Both the position numbers and the translations under genes were made by a program. DNA of 64,000 nucleotides from Ectobius pallidus (Eukaryota; Arthropoda; Insecta; Blattodea; Ectobiidae). Shown piece after piece: positions 55,707 through 64,000 of this stretch; the stretch's first letter is position 1, and each line of letters opens with the position of its first letter. Where the stretch lies: assembly GCA_964059195.1 (NCBI GenBank), contig CAXKWD010000005.1, forward strand, positions 44,221,825 through 44,285,824. The letters are read 5' to 3'. The notes beneath the pieces were generated by a model, which did no database searches, had not been told where the DNA came from, and saw nothing but the letters and a program-made list of their open reading frames with translations.

Positions 55707-56955
55707 TGAAATGAACAGGGAATGCTCATTCTGAGCTCATTACTTGCAATGATCTGCAATGGTCCTCTTTCTCTGCATCTCAATTTACCCGACAGAATTT
55801 CCGAAAAATAAGAAGCGTTTCCCATTTCTTAAAATTTGTGATACTGCATAATAATATTAAAACAGCAAACTAATGATTTCAAAAACAGAAATATCTTACT
55901 GATTCAATTCCTCTCCTTAAATTTTAGTGTTATTCTCTTCTATTGCAACTACTTCTAGGTAAAATTAACCTATGTAAAAAAGCCTATACGAGTACTGATC
56001 TTTTAGGACTAAGCTAAAAAGAAATGTGCAATTAAGTGATATTCAGCGTGAAAATATACAGGAGGAACTACAAGTTCAGCTGCATAACAAATCGAGCATC
56101 AGTCCATTCTGCAATTTTACGCCTAGAACGAGATAAACGCCATGGTTAGTCTACTATCACTAAGTTTAAATTGATTATGTACTTAACTATAGATTTTTTA
56201 TTTTATACCTATTACATGATAGACCTATGCTAATAAATTATACTTCGAAGAAGCCTAAAACAAAACTGTGTAAAATTTAAGGCTCGTGAATTCATCAGGA
56301 CTATGCTTAAATAGAATGCTGTAAGTCAAGAGTAAAAATTACGCATAATTATGTCTAATAGAAAACAGGCCTATAGGCCTACTTAATCCATTTCAACGAA
56401 ACTTAGAGTAAAGTTATGTAGTATAGGCCAATACTGATTTTACGACTAAGCTTAAAAGCCCTGTTAACTTAAAAAATGCAAGTTCAGGTAAAAACGTATT
56501 TTAACAGGAGATATTTAGAGATTTGTTTTGTGCGAAAACCCGAGCTTTCTACATTTATCCGTACGCGGCAATTCAAGTGAAAGCTCCGGCAATATTTTCT
56601 CTGAAGTATTAAATCCCGCTCCACTATAGCGATGCATTGTAACGTCATGCATAGCGATTAACCAGTCTATGTTTGCTAGATCATTCTTGGTGTCGTTTCG
56701 TGTCTTACCATCATTATAAGATATATAATTTCAAAATAATTCTCGAGTCATGTCACGAATCAGGTCATATAAATTCTTGCCCAAGAAACGTCTAATTATA
56801 AGACCAGAAAAAGAAAATTTTGGAATACAGTCCGAATAAATACCCGAACTTTTGCTGGTGTAGCTGCAACTCTTGCTGATAGAGTTACGTCAGCAACTCA
56901 TCATGAGTGTTTCTACTGTAGTTAACATAATTCGTTTCATTATGTGACACATTGT
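55707..56955. other. Intergenic sequence, nothing recognised
   Basis: AT-rich with no open frame of note and no repeat partner. Confidence 0.45.
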
Positions 56956-56983
56956 ACAATGGTAGGCACGTTGTAATGGTGAG

Positions 56984-57124
56984 GGCAGAATCCAATCTTG
57001 AAAGGAAAGAGTTGCAAGCAATGAACAAAAGGAATGTGCGATATGTAGCTTATAGACAATTCGTCTACTGGATTATTTCTTGGGAGGTCTTGGAAAAAGG
57101 AAACAGAATAGCAGAGCCTGCTTG
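56984..57124 (+). pseudogene. P2X7-C-like (YRQF) domain fragment
   Basis: An open run contains KELQAMNKRNVRYVAYRQF followed by VYWIISWEVLEKGNRI. The pattern N-K-R-N-x-R-x-x-A-Y-R-Q-F-x-x-W followed by L-x-K-G-N-R matches the start of the cysteine-rich domain found at the C-terminus of P2X7 receptors. The same domain occurs in many transposon-associated animal proteins. The zinc-binding Cys residues that should follow are absent, because a TGA at 57122-57124 comes right after GNRIAEPA. Assignment is by motif memory. Confidence 0.45.
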
Positions 57125-57416
57125 ACCATATAGGCAAACTAGGCAGCCACCAAGGAGGGAAATTTTTAGAAACATTTATGGACGGCAACATTTTGAGTCA
57201 GAGACACCAGAAGTAGAACTGAACTACATTTACAGTCACATCCTTGAAAATGGTTTTCCTAATTTGTGTGTCTCTTCGGGTTCTCTTTGCACTACCGATC
57301 TCGTAGCGAGCGCAGAAATGAGTTTTTCGAAACTAAAACTAATTAAAACATATCTTCGTAGCTCAATGAGCCAGGAAATATGTCCAGGTCTTGCTACCAC
57401 TTCCATCGTAATATGA
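57125..57416 (+). pseudogene. hAT-superfamily transposase C-terminal (dimerisation) remnant
   Basis: In one frame up to a TGA at 57414-57416 I read REIFRNIYGRQHFESETPE (57156-57212), then YIYSHILENGFPNL (about 57222-57263). The last part is VASAEMSFSKLKLIKTYLRS (57303-57362) plus SMSQE. The A-S-A-E-x-S-F-S-K-L-K block is the conserved core of the hAT C-terminal dimerisation domain, of the ZMYM1-like type. The rest of the transposase is missing. It lies in the same frame as the P2X7-C-like fragment just upstream, separated by one stop codon. Confidence 0.8.
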
Positions 57417-58837
57417 GCCAGTAATTCAACTAGATGTAAACGATCTTGTCAAAGAGTTGTGAAATTAAAGCAACTTTTTCTCAATTCCTGCCTCAAAAAA
57501 AGAAAGAAAGAAAAAAACCTTACCCATGATGTAGTTTCTTCTTAATGTCAATATAATGATTCAATTAAATACGTCTTTTAATTAATCCCCATACTATCTA
57601 GATCATAATTTTATAACATCTTCTTAAATAGCCTTTCTCAAATTAGGCCAATTCAAGTCAATTCTATTAACCACTTAGGCAAGAGAATGTGAAATTCCAC
57701 GTTTAATCAAATGGTAAAAAATGGAATCATTGACGTGGCAATTTAGGGGCGTGCCGAAATTATTTCTCGCCTAGGGTGCCAAAATACGGCTCTGCAGAAA
57801 AGTCATACTTCGTGCGTACTTAAACAAATTCGACTGGAATACCCTGAGTCAACAAAGAATATAGACACTTTCAAGTTTCTGAAGGAAGAGACATTTCGTA
57901 TTTTGATTAATTGAAAGTTTAACCCTGAATCCACAAGTACCTTGAGGTTCAAAAAATATAATACAGAGTTTCTAAAGTCAAATTGGTCGTGTTTTTTTCA
58001 GTTTAGTCTATAAAATACTTAGTTTTGGCCATTTATTTGCATACACGACAAGAAGAACAATTAATTTCGAGAAAACTATCATAAATTGAACTTTTTCGGT
58101 AAACAAAACGAATTATTTTAGTAATATAGGGCTACTGAATTTAAACTCGTCATAGATTCGGGTGGGCTGGAAATAACGGCGATATATCCTATTCAGCCAC
58201 GCTTTGAATCTGCTTGATGATCTATCTCAATTTGGAAACTTGTGAACACTTATTCCTAAATCTACATCTGTGCTTTTGAGCACCAAACACAATATTTAGG
58301 TACTGGCACACAAACTTACGCATACAATAATGACTTGAGACACAAGTTGCCTTACCATATGAAATTCGATTACTGCAGTGAACGGCGCGCGGGCAGCTCG
58401 GGATCTGTGACGTTACTGCGTTGGAAGCCTTATCAGTTATTCGTCGAATTCGCGAGAACGGAGTATCGTAGAAGAATGGGGTTTTCACTGTTATATTTCA
58501 CTAACAAAATCTTTAATTTGAAGGTTATTTCAAGTTAACAGGGCCTTTAAACTTATATAATCTAATGTAAATCTTTATGTGCTTTCTACGCTTTGGTCTT
58601 TCTAAATTTAGATTTTTGGAATTGCATAATTATTTTACTGAAATAGTAATAAACAGTCAGAAGACTCAAAAGCTATTTTAAACTTACAATACCACTACGG
58701 AAATAAAATACATCAATGTATGAACTCACTCTCAGTCAACCGTTTTCTTTCATGTTAATCTGCAGTTTTATTTGGAAAACTGCACACCTTCTCATGACTA
58801 ATTAAGTATTATTTAATAAACTTAAATCTGTTTCGTT
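57417..58837. other. Intergenic; GC-richer spot at about 58375-58475
   Basis: Mostly AT-rich. Around 58378-58475 there is a CpG-rich stretch (GAACGGCGCGCGGGCAGCTC...GAATTCGCGAGAACGGAG) with frames open on both strands (67 and 88 codons). I suspect a transposon end or repeat but have no partner copy. Confidence 0.4.
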
Positions 58838-58990
58838 AGTGGAGGGGTAGCGTGCCGCCTTTGGATCCGAAGGTAAAAGTTCAAACACGGTTGTGGTCAT
58901 TGGATTTTCAAAATGTAAAAATACTGGTCACGCAGTCTTCCAAGAATGACTAGAACCGTGAGTCCCGTGTCTTAGATTTCGTAATAAATT
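58838..58990 (+). mobile_element. tRNA-related SINE, 3' truncated (sister at 33.15 kb)
   Basis: TTAGTGGAGGGGTAGCGTGCC (58837-58857, A box region) and GATCCGAAGG, then AGTTCAAACACGG (B-box-like, 58889-58901). These are followed by GGATTTTCAAAATGTAAAAA and GTCACGCAGTCTTCCAAGAATGACTAGAACC. The body ends near 58990 where the family continues in the other copy. Confidence 0.65.
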
Positions 58991-59610
58991 TTAAAATAAT
59001 TAAATTGTAAATCAATTAAATTGTAAATAAATTAATTGTAAAAAATGTAATTGTCAATTAAGATGTAAATTAATTAAGTTTTAAATGAAAAGCGGGTGCG
59101 GAATCCATACGAACATATAATTATTTTATAAATTCCGCAAGTTAGAAGCAAAATTAATCTATAGTACTAGAGTCTTACACCATAGTCAAAAGAAACTAAA
59201 GAAATGTGTACCGTGTAATTTTATTGAAAAAGTGATATATTATTATATATTAACTTAATGTATTGTTTAGGATGGTCTTTCCGTGTAGACCGTATTCAAT
59301 TGTGAAATTAATTGAAGGCCTTGCTCGGTTATCAAAGCAGATGAAACGAAGGTAGCTTTTGAAATGACCATAAATAAGTCTCAAGGATAGATCTTATAAA
59401 AGGTAGACATATACCATCCTGAACTGTCTTTGAACTTGGGAAATTTTACGTTGCGTTTTCAAGAGTAAAAATTTCGCAAAACGTCATGTTTTCCAGGTAC
59501 TCTAGAATAAGATAAATTACTTAAAGATTCAGAGACGGTATTTACACTAACGTGGTATAACATGAAATAATTCGAAATTGATTGAGTGAATGGCCACTCT
59601 GCAACATACC
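58991..59610. other. Low-complexity and intergenic sequence
   Basis: 58995-59090 is built from variations on TTAAATTGTAAAT/TAATTAA, probably grown from the SINE tail. No gene seen further on. Confidence 0.5.
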
Positions 59611-59631
59611 AAAAAAAAAAAAAAAAAAAAA
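59611..59631 (+). repeat. Poly(A) run, 21 bases
   Basis: A pure A tract. No retroposed sequence recognisable immediately upstream. Confidence 0.95.
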
Positions 59632-61874
59632 TACAGCTGAAATTTCTTTTTGCATGATAGATAAAAGCCTGCTGTGCGCTTAGGTCGTAGTTTGTAGGCC
59701 TATACATCTTTGTAGGTTTTTGTAGTTTGTAGGGATATTTGTAGGCCTAGTTTGTACGGTAGAACAGTCGACGTGTTCTGCGTTGACAACATGGTTTTCT
59801 CTTATTAGGTTATGCCACTGTACATGTAAGTCCCTGGAAAAGAAGTCAACAAGTTTAGAGATTGATGCATGTCACGACATCCAACTCCTTTTACTTACCG
59901 GTATATAATCTACAATTTCAGTGATTTCCATAGGCCTACTTCTTGGTATTATAATCGTATTATCTAGGAATATAGGGTATTAGAGCTTCATGATCGATAT
60001 TTAATAAGGTATGAAATGCAAACTGTACAGTAAATGTGGGACATCATTGCTGTATCTCAGATCTAGGAGATCGGATTTAGTTAATTGGCAAACATAATTA
60101 GTGTGAAGAATTACAATTTTGACCTTCTTCGGTTAAATCCCTACTAGCAAGTACGAAATAACGATTTCGCGCCGTCATTGAGCTATTGCAACAATCATTG
60201 GCCATGGTATGGAGTCATTTTTTAAATATAGGCTATTTTACGAAGGAGTTTGGTTAGAGAAGATAATATCGAAAGTGTTCACTAATTATTATACATACGT
60301 TTAATACAACACACAGGTGTTGTTTTCATGGGGAAGTAATATCACTAATGATTCATTCTATAATGCAGTGTTGAAACCGTTACATGTTATTACATAACAA
60401 CACAAAAGTTACAATGATGAAATTATACCTCACGAAAATCATTGCTGAGATTAAATTTGGAGTTTGCTGTTAATGTGTTGGGTCCGCATCTTCTTGGTCT
60501 AATAAAACAATCAGAAATGTTTAAAAAGAAGAAGCGTTCTAAGCTCCAGGTATAGTTACACAAAAAAGACAGTTTCCAGGGTTGTTCAGTTTACGATTTC
60601 AATTAAAATTCAGAAGGAAACTAAACAGAATAATTGTTTTTACAGTGTGAACATAATTGTTTTATGGAAGAAAACCTGTGTAACAACAGCTGGTAAGTTC
60701 CCAAGAGATTCTTGCAAACTCTTATTTTTAAAAGAACGATATACATGTAAGACCTCCCTTGCTTATACAACTTATACCTCTAATCGTCTTCTAGGCAAAC
60801 AGTCAAAGTAAATGTACCAAAAATAATAACGTTCATAATATCAATAGGCCTATTAGATATAGACTTTACTATACTTTACCTTCATTAATATCTTTTCAAG
60901 AAAGGTGTTTATTGTCAATCAATTTAACTATTCAATTGTCGTCCTAATTAAATAAAGGTGCTCTCAGGAAATATATCATCATTCTAAACTGCTCCCCAGA
61001 AATATAAATGTAAGCATGCATTTTATTCATTAGATGAGTTTCAAAATGTTATTTTGAATGATACGCTCATTGATATTAATGTGTGGTTTTAATTACTGAA
61101 TTTAATGTCAGTAGTATCATATTTATGTATAATCTTTACTATAAATATGACATTTTTGTATTCAAACTCTCTCTTGGTACGTACTTTTAATCTATGGAGT
61201 GTAACAAATCTTATATTATCTTATTTTACACCATATAAGAAGCATGATTAAATTTCACGAAAAAAGATTACAAGAGTAGGATGGGCTACAAATATCACAT
61301 TAAGTCAGACAACGTAGAATAAATATTTATAAATTTTATCTTCTAGCTATAATAGATATTGAAAATTGGATTAACTTGCTTACAAAAACTAGATCTAGAA
61401 ATATGTTGAATCTGTATTTATTGATGAGATGCTTGCACGTATAGCTGTTTTTGTGTATACTGCACCTTATTGATTATAGTTCTGTGTATAAAGAGTTTTT
61501 AAATAACTTTTCTATATATGGTAGTTAGGAGATAGTCATCATTGATAGAGAAATGGTAGTCAGAATAATTTTTAGTAATAAATCGTCTTTTCTTCATGAT
61601 TGACCGCATGGATCTAGAATACAAGTATTCTATAACACTGTTAAAAAAATTACAATTAATTCTAAATTTCCCATTTCGACAGTATTTCAGTAGATAATAT
61701 ATTTCAGTAGATAATAAATACTCTACTTATTGTGCTTCAAGTACAGGTGGACATGTATTATCTGCAACGAGTCTCGCAGTATCTGTATGGAATTTTCCTG
61801 ATCTCGTGTAAATGAAATATAAAACATCTGTTGGGTTGATGTAAGAGCACGTAGCTTTTGTGGCAGTAATAATA
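59632..61874. other. Long intergenic stretch with a cluster of TAGGCCTA words
   Basis: No gene or mobile element recognised. Four copies of the palindrome TAGGCCTA (59695, 59742, 59931, 60845) fall here; see findings. Confidence 0.5.
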
Positions 61875-62390
61875 ATCCTTATTCGAGAAGATAATCAGTA
61901 TTATATTGTATTTCATAATCTATTAATTTTTCACAATTCTGGAATAGCTTATCGATTTCATCGTTGAAGAAATATGCTAGTTTGGAATCAAAGAACTCGC
62001 CAGCCAACTTTGTGTGACATCTTTGACATTGAAGGGGTTTCCTTAAAAAAGAAGAGAAAGGTGGAACATCTGAGGGTGCAAAAGCGAAGGAAATGGAGGA
62101 TATGGTATGACCACCCAACCAAGCTACTGGATAACTGATTTTATCATGTAGCAAGAGTGCAGGCGTGCAGTATCATGTTGAAGCTGCACTTGATGCAGTC
62201 TAATCAGTATTTCTTGAAATATTGCCACAATGTACATGAGGTGTTGGTAATAAATGTCAGCATTTATGGTCTTAATTCTTAGGTAGCACTCTCATCCAAT
62301 CGGAACATAACATAATCTTCTGTGAATTAGCAGTATCTTTTGTAAGAGTTTTTTTGTTAGGGTTCAGCCATTGCCACATTTTTTAACATA
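61875..62390 (-). pseudogene. Mariner-type transposase remnant, minus strand
   Basis: Read on the minus strand across frameshifts: TINADIYYQHLMYIVAIFQE (about 62274-62215), then QLQHDTARLHS (about 62190-62158, the second catalytic Asp as in HDNARPH). Next is LGWVVIPYPPFPS (about 62125-62085). Then, in another frame, FAPSDVPPFSSFLRKPLQ (about 62080-62027), which corresponds to the third catalytic Asp block of DD34D enzymes. Last is KLAYFFNDEIDKLFQNCEKL (about 61983-61920). The N-terminal DNA-binding region and first Asp are absent or unreadable beyond about 62390. Stops and frame changes make it inactive. Confidence 0.75.
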
Positions 62391-62620
62391 GGCTAATAGC
62401 GCCATTTACGGTTACTAGTAAAAATCTAGTTAGGACTTCTTGTACATGATATAAGTGACGGCAAGCGAGCAGAAATGCACAAATGGCCACCCATTGACTC
62501 CTTTTTTCACTTAAATCATACAGTACTGGCATTTCTAGCTGTGTGAATTGAACACAATAATGTGGTAGTCTACAATAGTTGAAAGGTCACAATGTAACAT
62601 ATTTAATTCTTATCGGGGTA
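62391..62620. other. Intergenic, nothing recognised
   Basis: Short AT-rich spacer between the mariner remnant and the SINE. It may include more of the mariner element, but I cannot read it. Confidence 0.35.
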
Positions 62621-62621
62621 A

Positions 62622-62930
62622 ACCGGAATGTAGTGGTTGAAGCGCTGCTCTACAAACCGAAAGGTCGCGGGTTCGATCCCCTATGAGGTCGTTTGAGTTT
62701 TTCAATTGGCCTAATCCATTTGGTTTCACTATGGCCATGGGGTCAACTCAGCCTCTATCAGAAATGAGTACTAAGAGCAATCCTGGGGGTAAAGGCGGCC
62801 GGTACACAAAGATGATTAGCTTTACCACCTTCACGGACCGAATGTCCAAACTCTGATAGCATCACATCCTGGAACCATCAGGGCTTAAATGGCTTGTATA
62901 AGGTACAGGTAAGTTAATCTGGCCCTGACA
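62622..62930 (+). mobile_element. tRNA-derived SINE, plus strand, most complete copy
   Basis: GTAGTGGTTGAAGCGCTGCTC (62629-62649, A box) and GGTCGCGGGTTCGATCCCC (62663-62681, B box) are close to polymerase III consensus. The body has TCAATTGGCCTAATCCATTTGG, TATGGCCATGGGGTCAACTCAGCC, TCCTGGGGGTAAAGGCGGCC (62782-62801) and a weaker AGGGCTTAAATGGCTTGTA (62880-62898). The SINE at 17.86-18.08 kb is a decayed, inverted relative. Confidence 0.8.
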
Positions 62931-63889
62931 TTGTGTGACTGGAAGTTCGATAGATCTAGGTAAATGACATCTATGTATGCATATCTGTAGATGTAGTTGC
63001 ATGTAAAAAAAAGCTCCTTCGAGACAAAATTCTGGAACAATGGCGTTGCCCATCAAGACTAAGTAGCTGTACACAATTTTTTATAAATAACTATGACAAC
63101 AACTGGGTGGACCATCATGGATTAAGCAATTAACAGGGACTTCATCAAAGACAGATAGTATTCCAGAATGTGGGCAATCCTCTTACTTAGAGTGGCCCTC
63201 TTTGAAACGAAACTTTGTTTCCTTAAATAGCATTCTCCCCGAAGAAGCCCAAAAATGTTTACAGCCCATTTAATCTGCTCTGCTCTCCTATCAAATCGAA
63301 AAAAGATTATAATATGGGTATTGTTATTTTTTACATTTCACACGACATCTTCTTTAGATCACAAGTAGTCTAAACTTCCTTCCAAATTTGCTAAAAAAAA
63401 AAAATAATAAGATACATCTCTTCCATTAAACAGCGATTGGTATTTCCTGAGGTGGGCTTCGACTGCTTAGCCAGTTTTTATTATGTGATGGAGACAATGT
63501 TGACAGTCATGTATTCCTCTCGCTATTACAACCACCCTGCCATCAATTTTGCATGAAAGCAATCATCCTCACGTCAAAATGAGTACCGGTATCTGGCATC
63601 AATCCTTGTTCGGTTCTGGAAATTACAGGAGAAAAATATCAAGTCACTTCGCGGATCGAACATGAACCGCCCATTATTACAATGTACTTGACATACGAGC
63701 AATCTTATATAAATCACAAAGGCCTTTTTGACAAAGAAATTACACATCTAACAAATGTTTTATTGTGTTTTAAAGCTTTAATGGTGTTATCGGATAATTA
63801 TATTATTAGCAGAGGTTACACATAGGGAAAACATAGGGGAATAAATCTGAAAATAAGTTGAATACTTTTCTTTCTCTGAGTTGCGTTTC
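62931..63889. other. Intergenic sequence, nothing recognised
   Basis: No gene or repeat partner seen. Short A runs only. Confidence 0.4.
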
Positions 63890-64000
63890 TCGTTGTAGGA
63901 TGTTTATGGGGCTCATGCCGCCCGGGCCTTACTAGACCGCTTCCTGTCGGAAGAGGGAACTTCTATGGATCATACAATTTTTTTTTACCAGACAAGGATA
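63890..64000 (+). repeat. Dispersed repeat cut by the window end (sister 3440-3785)
   Basis: GCCGCCCGGGCCTTACTAGACCG, CCTGTCGGAAGAGGGA, CTATGGATCAT and ACCAGACAAGGA follow the same order as at 3470-3553, in direct orientation. The remainder lies outside the window. Confidence 0.6.

Noticed and set aside
1..64000. A bacterial or viral origin for the window
   Set aside because: SINEs, LINEs, mariner/hAT remnants, TTAGG repeats and microsatellites all point to an animal nuclear genome, and no gene-dense or operon-like section exists.

Overview
This is a 64 kb stretch of an AT-rich animal genome, almost certainly an insect. The evidence is a run of perfect TTAGG telomere-type units, two R1-clade retrotransposons, mariner and hAT remnants, several tRNA-derived SINE families and many AAT/ATT microsatellites. 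Some families look like ones I associate with cockroach/termite (Blattodea) genomes. That placement is an impression, not something I could test. I found no complete host protein-coding gene, no rRNA or functional tRNA gene, no operon-like organisation and no CRISPR array.

Layout. 0-6.6 kb: sparse diverged repeats, a minus-strand SINE (about 2.0 kb), a repeat at 3.4-3.8 kb whose sister enters at the right edge of the window, and a CT microsatellite. 6.67-9.11 kb: plus-strand RTE-like LINE with a broken endonuclease and a reverse transcriptase that lost its middle. 9.4-10.4 kb: small duplications and one arm of a dispersed repeat whose inverted sister lies at 39.75-40.15 kb. 13.07-14.96 kb: a 1.9 kb region bounded by long inverted repeats. 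15.4-18.1 kb: diverged repeats, a miniature DNA-transposon candidate (16.7-17.35 kb) and a SINE. 20.4-21.2 kb: probable LINE remnant. 22.97-23.36 kb: 38-bp minisatellite. 24.43-28.93 kb: minus-strand R1-clade LINE with traces of ORF1 (zinc knuckles), endonuclease and reverse transcriptase.

33.1-42 kb: SINEs, a mariner remnant at 36 kb, and two direct copies of one repeat (33.57 and 41.39 kb), the first carrying an internal triplication. 45.3-48.8 kb: a foldback element, an interstitial TTAGG run, then a 58-59 bp minisatellite split in two by a roughly 2.2 kb insertion that includes a Jockey/CR1-like LINE. 50.4-52.06 kb: second R1-clade LINE (minus strand), 5' truncated. 54.38-54.99 kb: 3' end of another LINE. 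55.37-55.48 kb: the only plausible host coding sequence, a candidate last exon. 56.96-57.42 kb: a hAT transposase tail joined in frame to a P2X7-C-like fragment. 61.88-62.39 kb: minus-strand mariner remnant. 62.6-62.9 kb: SINE. 63.89 kb to the end: a repeat cut by the window edge.

The region therefore reads as intergenic (or deep intronic) DNA built from nested, decayed transposons. I did not find a novel functional system. The most unexplained signal is a genome-wordlike excess of the palindrome TAGGCCTA (13 copies seen where under one is expected by composition). The nested, inverted and triplicated repeat families are the next most interesting.
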